Source: Falsigemmobacter intermedius (GTDB lineage: Bacteria; Pseudomonadota; Alphaproteobacteria; Rhodobacterales; Rhodobacteraceae). From it: 64,000 nucleotides of DNA. This document shows, one piece after another, positions 28,974 through 37,745 of the stretch (its first letter is position 1; each line of letters starts with the position of its first letter). The stretch covers positions 1 to 64,000 of the forward strand of contig NZ_SBLC01000006.1 in assembly GCF_004054105.1 (NCBI RefSeq), in the 5' to 3' direction. Made by a program: the position numbers and the translations under genes. Under the pieces are notes generated by a model. The model worked only from the letters and a program-made list of their open reading frames with translations. It was not told where the DNA came from and ran no database searches.

Positions 28974-30300
28974 TCGCTGCCTTGATGTAAGTCATCGGAT
29001 TTGTGGGTCGTCCGTTCACATGCACTTCGTAATGCAAATGGTTGCCGGTAGACCGCCCAGTACTGCCCATATCACCGATTCTGTCCCCGCGCGAGACTGT
29101 TTGTCCGGTTTTGACCCGGATTTGGGACAGATGCGCATAGAGAGTTTCGACGCCAAAGGCGTGGCGGATCACCACCGTATTTCCATAGCCGCCCTGCCAG
29201 CCGGCCTTGATAACCGTGCCGTCACCTGCGGCACTGATCGGCGTGCCGCGCGGCCCGGCGAAATCGGTGCCCGAGTGCATCCGGCGTCCCGCACCTTTGG
29301 GATCCCGGCGATAGCCGAAAGGCGAGGTGAAGCGGAAATTGCCGCGCACCGGCATGGCGAAGGGCAGTTTGGAGGCGGCGATTTTATAAAGCGCCATGCG
29401 GTCCAGGCCTTCGAGGATGGCATTGGCCCGGTCTTCATCCTCCGAGATCTCATGGCCGCGCGTCGAGATCCGGAGTGCCCCTAAAGGGCCGCCCTGTCCC
29501 GAATAGCCGGAGCGGATCGAGCGCAGCACATCATCCGGTTTCAACCCCGCGTTGCGGAACATCCGGTTCAGAGGCTCCATCGAGACGGTGACGGCCTCTT
29601 CGAGGCGGCGGAAAATCTGATCGTTGCGCTGCTCGAGCTTTTTCTTTTCCTCGGCAACAGTGCGCACATCGGCGCGCGCTTCTTCGGCCGTGGTGACCAT
29701 CAGATCGCGCTGCAGGGCGGTCGACGAAAGGGTCGAGGCCAGCATATCAAGCGTGGCCTCGCTTTCGCGGGCGCGGTCTTCGGGCGAAATGCCGTCGCCG
29801 CCCTGGGCCACCAGATCGGTCTGCAGCGCGGCCACTTCCGCCCGCGCCTCATCGCGCTCGCGCAGGGTGCGGCGCAGAGTGTGCTGCACGACATCAAGAC
29901 CGGTCTCGACCTCTTTGCGGCGGTCCTCGCTGGCCAGCAGCAGGCTTTGCATCTCAGAGACTTTGGAGAGCGCCTGGTTGAATCGTTCCTGCGCCCGGAT
30001 CGCTTCAAGCGCGCGCTCATCGCGTTCCCGCGACAGGCTGTCGAGACGACGCTCCAGATCTGCGACCGAGCGTTCAACCTGCTCGCGGGCATTTCCGGCG
30101 CTCAGGTGGTCAATCATTACGATGGAGGTGGCGGTGATCATCCAGCCCACGGCAGCCACCGAGACCGCCAGGATGGCGGCCTGGGTCAGCGGGCGAAACC
30201 GAATGAACCGCGTGTCGCGGTCCGACTTCAGGAAAAGCCGTTGTTCAGGGAACCGCTGCTCGAGGGCATGGTTCACCCGTTGCAAAAGGCGTTGCGGCAT
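28960..30300 (-). CDS. Membrane-anchored M23 (LytM) metallopeptidase
   Basis: The 446-residue protein has one membrane segment at about 36-58 (QAAILAVSVAAVGWMITATSI). A long coiled coil of Glu/Arg-rich heptads follows at about 70-230, then a C-terminal LytM domain with HSGTDFAG and HLHYE, the zinc ligands of active M23 endopeptidases. Both motifs are intact, so it should cut peptidoglycan cross-bridges. With the overlapping bactofilin gene downstream it probably forms a cell-shape module: the scaffold would locate the hydrolase through its cytoplasmic N-terminus. Confidence 0.88.
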   Translation of the reverse strand: MPQRLLQRVNHALEQRFPEQRLFLKSDRDTRFIRFRPLTQAAILAVSVAAVGWMITATSIVMIDHLSAGNAREQVERSVADLERRLDSLSRERDERALEAIRAQERFNQALSKVSEMQSLLLASEDRRKEVETGLDVVQHTLRRTLRERDEARAEVAALQTDLVAQGGDGISPEDRARESEATLDMLASTLSSTALQRDLMVTTAEEARADVRTVAEEKKKLEQRNDQIFRRLEEAVTVSMEPLNRMFRNAGLKPDDVLRSIRSGYSGQGGPLGALRISTRGHEISEDEDRANAILEGLDRMALYKIAASKLPFAMPVRGNFRFTSPFGYRRDPKGAGRRMHSGTDFAGPRGTPISAAGDGTVIKAGWQGGYGNTVVIRHAFGVETLYAHLSQIRVKTGQTVSRGDRIGDMGSTGRSTGNHLHYEVHVNGRPTNPMTYIKAASDVF

Positions 30301-30490
30301 TGGCCGGCAGTCTCCGTCTGACAGGCGCTGGTGCCGCGCCCGGTTCCGTCCCGGCCTGCCGCCTGCGGCATGACCTCTCCCCGGCGAAGATTTACCCGCG
30401 CCCTCCGTCCTGGTGCAACCGCTTTAGGGTCACAGAGACCGGCAGAGGGCAGGATGCTGCCGATTCAGGCAGGAACCCGCCGAAGCAAGT

Positions 30491-31096
30491 TCAGGTTGTG
30501 AGAGCGCGGTCGGGGTTCAGGGCTTCGATTTCCGCGATGCGGAGTGTGGCTGCGTTCAAAGCTTTTGCCGCCAGAAATTCGATATCGATTGCCTCGTTCC
30601 ACTCCAGGCCACGGCGCGGACCCAGCATCATCTTTTGGTCCGTCTGCGAAATACGGCTATGTGCGGTCCTGAGAATTGCATCGATTTCGGAAACTGGCTG
30701 GCTGACTGCTGGTACGCATTGCGCTACAACACAACCGACAAAGCCTGCGTTCAACGGCGGAGGCCGGAGGGCTTCATGATATCTATGACTGCGGAGTTTG
30801 GTGTACTTAGGGATTTCCTTTAGAATAACGTGCAGCGTCTCGAGTTCTCTGCGAAAGCTCAGATAGTGGTTCCGACGGTGCTGGCCCTCGCCTTGGCGCA
30901 GTTGCATGTAAGCGATCATCAGTCCGCCACCAGCGACAGTCCCGGCAATTAGCGTCTGATACCTGTTCAACCAATATTCAAACGCCCCATGGGGTTGCCG
31001 CTCGTTATGCGGCACCTCCCACACGCCGCCGATCAGCACACCCAGCATCAGTGCCGCCAGAACGATAAACCCCCAGACGGCGCTGTGCGGTTTCAA
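30491..31096 (-). CDS. Hypothetical membrane protein
   Basis: I do not recognise this 201-residue protein. It has two N-terminal hydrophobic segments (about 9-27 and 48-66, YQTLIAGTVAGGGLMIAYMQL), then a hydrophilic, mostly helical domain with two cysteines (FVGCVVAQC). The start appears to be TTG, preceded by a strong GGGGAGAGGA. Its base composition looks less GC-rich than its neighbours, which may mean later acquisition. The layout recalls small phage-defence-adjacent or stress membrane proteins, but there is no motif to support a function. Confidence 0.6.
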   Translation of the reverse strand: MKPHSAVWGFIVLAALMLGVLIGGVWEVPHNERQPHGAFEYWLNRYQTLIAGTVAGGGLMIAYMQLRQGEGQHRRNHYLSFRRELETLHVILKEIPKYTKLRSHRYHEALRPPPLNAGFVGCVVAQCVPAVSQPVSEIDAILRTAHSRISQTDQKMMLGPRRGLEWNEAIDIEFLAAKALNAATLRIAEIEALNPDRALTT

Positions 31097-31119
31097 GTCC
31101 TCTCCCCGATTCCCTCGCC

Positions 31120-31938
31120 TTAAAGTTGCCCTGCTTCATCCGCCAGGGGCCAGTAGAAATCCGGGGGCAGGCCCGCTTCCGCGCGCTTTTCCTCATTGAA
31201 GGGGGGCTTCAGCTGGCCGTGGAAATAGCGCCGCACGAGGGCGTGGAAGACATCCTTCGGGTCCTCATTCGTGCGCCCGCACATGAAGTTAAACCACTTT
31301 GAGCCATAGGCCACATGGCCGACTTCTTCGGCATAGATGACCTCAAGGGCCGCTGCCGCGCCCTCATCGCCCGCCTTGCGAAAAACCTCGAGCATCTGGG
31401 GCGTCACATCAAGGCCGCGGGCTTCCAGCACCATCGGCACCACGGCAAGGCGGCCCAGAAAATCATCCCGCGTGTCGGCTGCGGCCTGCCACATGCCGGC
31501 ATGGGCGGGCAGGGCGCCGTAATGGCTGCCATGGGCCTCGAGGCAATCACAGAGCAGGTTGAAATGCTTGCACTCTTCGTCGGCCGCTTTCACCCAGTCA
31601 TCGTAAAAACCCGGCGGCATCGGGATATGGGTGAAGCGGGCGATGATGTCCCAATGCAGATCGACGGCGTTCAGCTCAATATGGGCCACCGCATGCAAAA
31701 GCGCGAGGCGTCCGGCCAGCGTCCCGGTGCGGCGGCGCGGCATATCGCGCGGCGCCAGCAGTTCCGGCAGCGCGGGGCGGGCAGGGCGGTCGGGCGGCGT
31801 GGCGCTGCCGATCTCCAGCGGCTGACCGGCAGCGCGGGAGGCGAACCACTCTGCGGCATAGCGCCGTCCAAGCGCGGTCTTCCCGCGTCCGTCGGCGGTG
31901 TTCAGAACCTCAACGGCCATTTCTGCCAGGGTTTTCAT
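31120..31938 (-). CDS. DUF455 ferritin-like protein
   Basis: The 272-residue, mainly helical protein has carboxylate/His motifs spaced as in ferritin-like di-iron proteins: HIELNAVDLHWD, DEECKHFNLLCDCLEAHGSHYG, EARGLDVTPQM and YAEEVGHVAYG. These match DUF455. Members have no settled function; some are described as oxygenase-like. It stands alone, followed closely by the hypothetical membrane protein on the same strand. Confidence 0.8.
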   Translation of the reverse strand: MKTLAEMAVEVLNTADGRGKTALGRRYAAEWFASRAAGQPLEIGSATPPDRPARPALPELLAPRDMPRRRTGTLAGRLALLHAVAHIELNAVDLHWDIIARFTHIPMPPGFYDDWVKAADEECKHFNLLCDCLEAHGSHYGALPAHAGMWQAAADTRDDFLGRLAVVPMVLEARGLDVTPQMLEVFRKAGDEGAAAALEVIYAEEVGHVAYGSKWFNFMCGRTNEDPKDVFHALVRRYFHGQLKPPFNEEKRAEAGLPPDFYWPLADEAGQL

Positions 31939-32004
31939 CCGGATCTCCCCTTTGATTTCGCCTCAGCGATAGCGCTCTGTCGCGGAAGTGGGAAGACCGA
32001 TGCA

Positions 32005-32044
32005 CAGGTCGGTGGCCCCCTGGGGAGGGGCCACCGACCTGTTT
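32005..32044 (+). terminator. 15-bp perfect inverted repeat, terminator-like
   Basis: CAGGTCGGTGGCCCC, seven-base loop, GGGGCCACCGACCTG, then TTTAAC in the plus direction. No plus-strand gene precedes it. In the minus direction it would lie in the leader of the DUF455 gene. Confidence 0.45.
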
Positions 32045-32175
32045 AACAGGGCCACTGGTTACCATACGAGGGTTGCCAACGGCATAAGCCTATCCTGTGT
32101 GAGCGCGGCGCATATACCCGGTTCGGGGTAAACTGCTGCCTCGCGGGGCGCTGGCGCGGCGCGGGGGCAGAGATG

Positions 32176-32216
32176 AAAAAAGGGTGATGGAAACAGCTTC
32201 CATCACCCCGTTTTTT
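32176..32216 (-). terminator. Bidirectional terminator hairpin
   Basis: GGGTGATGGAA, loop acagc, TTCCATCACCC, flanked by AAAAAA and TTTTTT, so it can end transcription from either side. For the minus-strand LuxR-hydrolase gene it lies about 165 bases after the stop. Confidence 0.7.
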
Positions 32217-32381
32217 GAAAAATAGTCATATGAATAGCGCTGACGAAGGTCTTGGCTCTATTGCTTCAATTTGCCGCAGATGGGGTCAGGGGACATACCC
32301 CATACGGAGTAATACAGGCCATTTTTTGCCGGTATTTGCAGAAATCTGCGCCTGTTTATGCCGATCTGCGGCTCGCAGACA

Positions 32382-34100
32382 TCACGGGTGAGTGATCTTA
32401 TGGCGCAGGGCGTCAAGCGCGCTGAAGACTTCCTGCCAGTGGGTGAACATCAGCAGATGGCCGGCCTGGGGGATCTGCTGCACGCGCACCTCTCTGCCTG
32501 TGCGCAGCGGATGGGTCAGGGCGCCGGGAGGGGCGAAGGGATCCTCGCTGCCCTGAAGAAGCGTCAGCGGAACCTGGCTTTGTGACAAAAGGCTGCCCCA
32601 GTCGCTTTCGGTGCCGCAAAGCCCCCGGGCCAGCGCCGCGGCCCCGCAGAGCTCATTGTACAGAAGGCTCTGCGCCAGTCCGGCCTGCATCGCTGCGCGC
32701 ATCTCAGGATCAGTTGCCACAATCCGGTCAGGGCCCTGGGCGCAGAGGGCTGCCTGTGGCAGGCTGCGCCGCGCCGCCCGGGACAGCATCGCCCGGGCCA
32801 CGAGCGGCATCAGCCCCGGCGTAAAGCGCGCGTTCGATCTGAGCCAGCCCGGCCAGCCGCTCAGGGAGGCCGCCTCATGGGCGTCATGAAGCGGAAGGAG
32901 CGGCGCAGCCCCGAGGACAGCCGCCACAAGATCCGGCCGGCGGTGCGCCAGATGCAGCGCGAAGCGCAGATCGCCGCCCATGCTGAGCACGATCACCTCA
33001 GTCAGGCCGAGCGTGTCGAGCAGGGCGGCAAGATCGGCGCTGACCCCTTCGACCGCATCTGCCCCCTCGGGCAGTGGACTGCTCGCGCCATAGCCAGCGC
33101 GCAGGGGCACGAGGATTCGCAGCCCCCGCGCCGCCGCCGCTGCCTCTGCCCGCGCGGGTAACCGGGTCAGCCCCCAGTCCGAGTGCAGATAAAGGACCGC
33201 GACGCCTTTGGGATCACCGAACTCCAGATAATCCATCCGCCGTCCGGCGCTCAGCCGCAGAGAGGTGGAGAGCCGGGGAAGCGCTGCCGTGCTTTCCGGC
33301 TGCGCCAGGCGGTCCTCGGGCAGGCAGGCGCCCTGTAAAAGGGTCAGCGCAACCCGCACCAGATCGCTTTGACCATGGGTTTCGGTCTTGGTCAGGATGG
33401 TGCGCAGCTGGGTGCGGACCGTCTCGGCAGAGCGGCCCCGCTGTTCGGCGATCTCGGTCAGGCTTTGTCCGCGACTGATGGCGCGGGTGATATCCACTTC
33501 AGCCGGCGAGAGGCCAAAGGCCGCGCGCAGGCTGCGGGTCAGACCCTCGGTCCAGTTCAGTTCCGACGTCACGATCAGCGCGAGTGGCGACAGGGCGGCG
33601 CCCGGGGACTTCGAGACGCGGCAGATCAAAAGCCCGCCGCTGCCCTGATGACGAAGCCGAAGGGTGATCGGCCCCTCCATGCGGCCTTCCGCGACCAGAC
33701 GGGTCATCTGCCGCAGCTTATTGAGATCTGCGCCATCGAGGGGCAGGCGGGAGATCCCGGCCCCGTCATAAAGGGCGAGCGTGTCCATGGCCGCAGGATT
33801 GACCTTTGCAATCTGCGGCCCGCCATCTGCCAAAAAGGCGGCAACTGCGGGGTAGAGATCAAGGACGCACTGGTCCGCCCCCCCGACTGAACAGCGGTCC
33901 AGAAGCTCGGCTGCGAGCGCGAAATGAGCCTCCGGCCAGGAGCGGGCCCCGGGGGGCAAAAGCCGCTGAGGTGCGGCCCAGGTCTCCCAAAGGCTCAGAA
34001 AAGAGGCCAGCCCCTCAGGGCGTGCCGCCAGATCGTAAAGGGCATGCAGGATCTCTTGCGCAAGAGAGGCTGCCTGTGCTGGACCTCCCGCTTCATTCAT
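32382..34100 (-). CDS. LuxR-type HTH regulator fused to an alpha/beta hydrolase
   Basis: The 572-residue protein has three parts. The N-terminal ~190 residues look like a PAS-type sensor. Residues about 196-240 form a LuxR/GerE helix-turn-helix (LSPAEVDITRAISRGQSLTE...AETVRTQL). From about 285 to the end is an alpha/beta hydrolase with nucleophile Ser373 in VLSMGG, Asp520 in GSEDPF and His548 in AGHLLMF, so the triad seems intact. The first Gly of the usual GxSxG is Val. It faces a GST gene. The start is uncertain: ATG 34100 or TTG 34166. Confidence 0.78.
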   Translation of the reverse strand: MNEAGGPAQAASLAQEILHALYDLAARPEGLASFLSLWETWAAPQRLLPPGARSWPEAHFALAAELLDRCSVGGADQCVLDLYPAVAAFLADGGPQIAKVNPAAMDTLALYDGAGISRLPLDGADLNKLRQMTRLVAEGRMEGPITLRLRHQGSGGLLICRVSKSPGAALSPLALIVTSELNWTEGLTRSLRAAFGLSPAEVDITRAISRGQSLTEIAEQRGRSAETVRTQLRTILTKTETHGQSDLVRVALTLLQGACLPEDRLAQPESTAALPRLSTSLRLSAGRRMDYLEFGDPKGVAVLYLHSDWGLTRLPARAEAAAAARGLRILVPLRAGYGASSPLPEGADAVEGVSADLAALLDTLGLTEVIVLSMGGDLRFALHLAHRRPDLVAAVLGAAPLLPLHDAHEAASLSGWPGWLRSNARFTPGLMPLVARAMLSRAARRSLPQAALCAQGPDRIVATDPEMRAAMQAGLAQSLLYNELCGAAALARGLCGTESDWGSLLSQSQVPLTLLQGSEDPFAPPGALTHPLRTGREVRVQQIPQAGHLLMFTHWQEVFSALDALRHKITHP

Positions 34101-34236
34101 GCTCCAAATCCGCCTGATATTGCTAAGGGGCAAACCCAGAGTGCCGCTGTAGTCGTCATCTGGCAATCCTGCATTGATCGTGAATTTCTACCTATAGTTG
34201 AATTTTAATCACCACGAAGAGAGGGAGAGACGAAAT

Positions 34237-34896
34237 ATGATCCGCCTGTACGGAGTCGCGCGTTCACGGGCCACGCGCCCGCTTTGGGTTCTTTATGAAA
34301 CAGGGATGGCGTTTGAGCAGATCCCTGTCGTGCAGGCTTATCGGCTGGCCGACCCGCTGGCGGCCGATGCGCCGCTGAACACGGCCTCCCCGGAGTTTCT
34401 CGCCGTCAACGCCCAGGGGCTGGTTCCGGCTTTGCGCGACGGGGATCTGGTGATGACTGAATCGCTGGCCATCAGCTGGTATCTGGCGCGGGCCTATGGC
34501 GGCGATCTCGCCCCGCAGACGCCGCAGGAAGAAGCGATGGCGCTCCAATGGGCCTTCGTGGGCGGCACCGCTGTTGAGGATGCCGGTCTCAGGATTACAA
34601 AGGCCATCACCGCAGATGGCTATGAGGCCGCGATGCAGCAGCCTGCCGTTCAGGCGGATATCGCTGCGCTGCGTCGCCCCTTCGCGCTGATTGAAGCGGG
34701 GCTTGAGGGGCGGGACTGGCTGCTGGGCGCGCGCTTTACGGTTGCAGACATCATGCTGGCAGAATGCGTGCGCTACGCACAGCCGGCAAAGGATCTGCTG
34801 GCTGACTATCCGCGCCTTTCCGCCTGGCTGGCGCGTGCGCAAAACCGTCCGGCTTTCGCCAGAGTGATGGCCGATCGCGCCGCCGAACCCGCCTGA
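34237..34896 (+). CDS. Glutathione S-transferase family protein
   Basis: The 219-residue protein has a thioredoxin-like N-terminal half (MIRLYGVARSRATRPLWVLYE, then the cis-Pro/ES segment GLVPALRDGDLVMTESLAISWYL). An all-helical C-terminal half with FTVADIMLAECVRYA follows. Glutathione transferases detoxify or isomerise electrophiles; the substrate is unknown. GAGAGGGAGAG precedes the ATG. It is divergent from the LuxR-hydrolase gene with about 140 bases between them, which may be its regulator. Confidence 0.87.
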   Translation: MIRLYGVARSRATRPLWVLYETGMAFEQIPVVQAYRLADPLAADAPLNTASPEFLAVNAQGLVPALRDGDLVMTESLAISWYLARAYGGDLAPQTPQEEAMALQWAFVGGTAVEDAGLRITKAITADGYEAAMQQPAVQADIAALRRPFALIEAGLEGRDWLLGARFTVADIMLAECVRYAQPAKDLLADYPRLSAWLARAQNRPAFARVMADRAAEPA

Positions 34897-34910
34897 GCCG
34901 GAGGCGGTGA

Positions 34911-34944
34911 TCCGCCCGCGCTGCATGGTCGCGGCGCGGGCGGA
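34911..34944 (+). terminator. GC-rich hairpin after the GST gene
   Basis: TCCGCCCGCGC and GCGCGGGCGGA form an 11-bp perfect stem 15 bases after the stop, with only CGGCTTTC after it. It probably ends the GST transcript or blocks readthrough. Confidence 0.5.
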
Positions 34945-35032
34945 CGGCTTTCGCAGGGATGCGACCTTGCGAGCGGCGGCGCAGAGTGGTCTATTGCGGC
35001 CTTAAGAAACCAATCGAGCGTGCAGGGTATTT

Positions 35033-36991
35033 ATGTCCGACCTTCTGAACCAACAGCCCGAGACTTATGACGCCTCTTCGATTGAGGTGCTTGAGGGGCT
35101 TGAGGCGGTCCGCAAGCGCCCGGGCATGTATATCGGTGGCACCGATGAACGTGCGCTTCACCATATGGTGGCGGAAATCCTCGACAACTCGATGGACGAG
35201 GCCGTGGCCGGTCACGCCACCCGCATTGAGGTCGAGCTGCATGAGGACGGCTCGGTCACCGTGCGCGACAACGGGCGCGGCATCCCGGTCGATCCCCATC
35301 CGAAATTCCCCGATAAATCCGCGCTGGAGGTGATCCTCTGCACCCTGCACGCGGGCGGCAAATTCTCAAACAAAGCCTATTCGACTTCGGGCGGCCTGAA
35401 CGGCGTGGGCTCATCGGTCGTTAACGCATTGTCGGATCTGATGCGGGTGGAGGTGGCGCGCAACCGCGAGCTTTTCGTCCAGGAATTCAGCCGCGGTAAA
35501 CCGAAGGGTCCGGTGGCAAAAGTGGGCTCCGCCCCGAACCGCCGCGGCACGGCGGTCACCTTCCACGCGGACCCTGAGATCTTCGGGAGCCAGCATCTGA
35601 AGCCTGCGCGGCTTTACAAGATGGTGCGCTCAAAAGCCTATCTTTTCTCAGGCGTTGAGATCCGCTGGAAAACGGCCGTCAATGACGGCGAGACGCCGCT
35701 TGAGGCGACGTTCCATTATCCCGGCGGTCTGGCGCAATATCTCGTCGAGAGCATGGGCAATACCATGACCTATGCCGAGAAGCCCTTTGCCGGCAAAGTC
35801 TCTTTTGAAGAGAAATACGGCGTGCCGGGCTCAGTGGAATGGGCGGTGAACTGGACGCCGATGCGCGACGGCTTCATTCATTCCTACACCAATACCGTGC
35901 CGACGCCTGATGGCGGCACCCATGAATCGGGCTTCTGGGCAGCGATCTACAAAGGCGTGCGGGCCTACGGCGAGCTGATCAAGAACCGCAAAGCCGAGCT
36001 GATCACCCGGGATGATCTGATGACCGGCGGCTGTGCGCTGTTGTCGATCTTTATCCGTGAGCCGAGCTTCGTGGGCCAGACCAAGGACCGTCTGTCGACC
36101 GAAGAAGCGGCGAAATGGGTCGAAGGCGCTGTGCGCGATCACTTCGACAACTGGCTGGCGGCCGATCCGAAATCGGCAGGCGCGATCATGGACTTCCTGG
36201 TCCTGCGCGCCGAAGAGCGCCTGCGCCGCCGTCAGGAAAAAGAGACGCAACGCAAATCAGCCACCAAACGTCTGCGCCTGCCGGGGAAACTTGTCGACTG
36301 CTCGGCCACCAACCGCGAAGGCACGGAGCTGTTCATCGTCGAGGGCGACTCGGCGGGCGGCTCGGCCAAAATGGCGCGGGATCGTCACAAACAGGCCGTG
36401 ATGCCCATCCGTGGCAAGATCCTGAACGTCCTTGGTGCGGCGGGCGCAAAGCTCGGCTCCAACCAGGAAATCAGCGATCTTTGTCAGGCGCTTGGCGTGC
36501 AGATGGGGTCGAAATTCAATGCTGAGGATCTGCGCTACGACAAGATCGTCATCATGACCGATGCGGATGTCGACGGCGCGCATATCGCCTCGCTGCTGAT
36601 GACCTTTTTCTTCACCCAGATGCGCCCGCTGATCGACAAGGGGCACCTCTATCTGGCCTGTCCGCCGCTTTTCCGGCTCACCCAGGGCGCGCGCCGCGTC
36701 TATTGCATCGATGAGGCCGAGAAGAACGAATGGCTGAAAAAGGGCCTGGGCGGCAAGGGTAAGATCGAAGTGAGCCGCTTTAAGGGCCTTGGAGAAATGG
36801 ACGCCAAGGACCTGAAAGAGACCACCATGAGCCCGGCCACGCGCCAGCTGATCCGCGTGACCATCGATGAGGATGCCCCCGGCGAAACCGGCGATCTGGT
36901 CGAACGTCTGATGGGGAAAAAGCCGGAATTGCGCTTCCAGTATATCCAGGAGAATGCCCGCTTCGTCGATGCCGAAGACGTCGATGTCTGA
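35033..36991 (+). CDS. parE: DNA topoisomerase IV subunit B
   Basis: ParE is the ATPase half of topoisomerase IV, which unlinks daughter chromosomes. The 652-residue protein has the GHKL ATP site (EILDNSMDEAVAG, DNGRGIPVD, GGLNGVGSSVVNAL), the transducer domain with QTKDRLST, and the Toprim domain EGDSAGGSAKMARDR with DADVDGAHI. The RLPGKLVDCSA segment and the lack of the GyrB-type insert indicate ParE rather than GyrB. Its partner parC is not in the window. Confidence 0.9.
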   Translation: MSDLLNQQPETYDASSIEVLEGLEAVRKRPGMYIGGTDERALHHMVAEILDNSMDEAVAGHATRIEVELHEDGSVTVRDNGRGIPVDPHPKFPDKSALEVILCTLHAGGKFSNKAYSTSGGLNGVGSSVVNALSDLMRVEVARNRELFVQEFSRGKPKGPVAKVGSAPNRRGTAVTFHADPEIFGSQHLKPARLYKMVRSKAYLFSGVEIRWKTAVNDGETPLEATFHYPGGLAQYLVESMGNTMTYAEKPFAGKVSFEEKYGVPGSVEWAVNWTPMRDGFIHSYTNTVPTPDGGTHESGFWAAIYKGVRAYGELIKNRKAELITRDDLMTGGCALLSIFIREPSFVGQTKDRLSTEEAAKWVEGAVRDHFDNWLAADPKSAGAIMDFLVLRAEERLRRRQEKETQRKSATKRLRLPGKLVDCSATNREGTELFIVEGDSAGGSAKMARDRHKQAVMPIRGKILNVLGAAGAKLGSNQEISDLCQALGVQMGSKFNAEDLRYDKIVIMTDADVDGAHIASLLMTFFFTQMRPLIDKGHLYLACPPLFRLTQGARRVYCIDEAEKNEWLKKGLGGKGKIEVSRFKGLGEMDAKDLKETTMSPATRQLIRVTIDEDAPGETGDLVERLMGKKPELRFQYIQENARFVDAEDVDV

Positions 36992-37015
36992 GGCTCTCTG
37001 AAGACCGGTCTGCAA

Positions 37016-37043
37016 AGCCCCGCCCTCACCGGCGGGGCTTTTT
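37016..37043 (+). terminator. Rho-independent terminator of parE
   Basis: AGCCCCGCC, loop, GGCGGGGCT and five T, 25 bases after the stop codon. Confidence 0.88.
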
Positions 37044-37148
37044 CATGGGCGCATTACATCAGGAGATCCGGTGCGCGGTCTGCGCCGGCTCCAAACGGCC
37101 AAAGAGCCGCTGCGGAACGGGGACTGCGGCTGGCGATGTGGTGAAAGC

Positions 37149-37224
37149 TGGTGCCCCCAGACGGAATCGAACCGCCGACCTTCTGATTACAAATCAGTTG
37201 CTCTACCTGCTGAGCTATAGGGGC
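37149..37224 (-). tRNA. tRNA-Thr (anticodon TGT)
   Basis: The minus strand folds into a standard 76-base cloverleaf: acceptor GCCCCTA / TGGGGGC, D-arm AGCTCAGC...GAGC, anticodon loop TTTGTAA (TGT, reading ACA), T-arm GGCGG-TTCGATTC, A73 and an encoded CCA. It lies between parE and a small gene, on the opposite strand to both. Confidence 0.95.
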
Positions 37225-37372
37225 ACGAGGACTGGATAGCGCCAGCGAAGCTGCAGGTAAAGCCATTTTGCGAAAAAATTCCGTCCGTTAACCCATCCCG
37301 GACCGCATGATGCTACCTGAAGAGGAGGGAGGTCAGTCGCCTGTCGGGCATTTGCGTTATGCGCGAATATCT

Positions 37373-37398
37373 ATACCAATGCACAACCTTAGGTATAA
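37373..37398. promoter_or_regulatory. Inverted repeat upstream of the small Cys-rich gene
   Basis: CTATACC and GGTATA face each other over 14 bases within an AT-rich stretch unlike the surrounding DNA. It lies about 105 bases before the small gene's ATG and may be an operator or part of the promoter. Nothing identifies the protein that would bind. Confidence 0.3.
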
Positions 37399-37501
37399 AT
37401 TTTTCGTTGTTTTAAGGGGCGGGATTTGGTTTCGTGGGGACAGACAAATCATTTTCTTTCTTTTTCTTTTCAGCCCCGAACCTGAATTTTCGGAGAGGAC
37501 T

Positions 37502-37675
37502 ATGCCAGAGATCCGTTTCTTTGAATGTTCCTGTGGTCACAAGCTGCGCTTCGGCTCAGCCAGATGTGGGTGGTGTTATGAACGAACCACCCTCGTCAAT
37601 CGCCGTGAGTTCTGGCTGGCCTCCGGCCTCGGTCTGGGTGTCAGCGCCTTTGCCCTGTTTGCCGCGCTGAACTGA
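37502..37675 (+). CDS. Tiny Cys-rich single-pass membrane protein
   Basis: I do not recognise this 57-residue protein. It has a CSC pair (MPEIRFFECSCGHKL) and a CGWC pair (ARCGWCYE) that could bind one zinc as a ribbon. One hydrophobic C-terminal helix follows (EFWLASGLGLGVSAFALFAAL). GGAGAGGA precedes the ATG at good spacing, and the cysteine pairs are arranged as in real zinc ribbons, which supports expression. It lies between tRNA-Thr and tRNA-His in an AT-rich patch. Confidence 0.6.
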   Translation: MPEIRFFECSCGHKLRFGSARCGWCYERTTLVNRREFWLASGLGLGVSAFALFAALN

Positions 37676-37745
37676 CGACGCCGGCTTCGGGCAGGGCAGC
37701 CGGAGGGCGCGCCGGCCATGGACCTTCTGCCGGTGGCAGACGCAA

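Larger units (their letters stand above)
31939..32381. other. Intergenic region with two strong hairpins, no gene
   Basis: There is no credible coding frame in these 443 bases. They hold a 15-bp perfect inverted repeat (32005-32041) and an A/T-flanked terminator hairpin (32176-32216), 135 bases apart. The base composition falls toward the LuxR-hydrolase gene. A small RNA on either strand is possible but I can name no family. Confidence 0.5.

Noticed and set aside
30472-30497. GGAAC-N17-GGTT motif resembling an EcfG promoter
   Set aside because: It points into the 3' end of a convergent gene with nothing to express, so it is best read as a chance match and shows how often such motifs arise.
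35033-36991. gyrB assignment for the type II topoisomerase B subunit
   Set aside because: The QTKDRLST and RLPGKLVDC segments, the 652-residue length and the missing GyrB insert fit ParE better.
37054-37266. Short frames crossing the tRNA genes (also near 37576-37848 and 39397-39548)
   Set aside because: They run through clear tRNA cloverleaf sequences and have no support as proteins.
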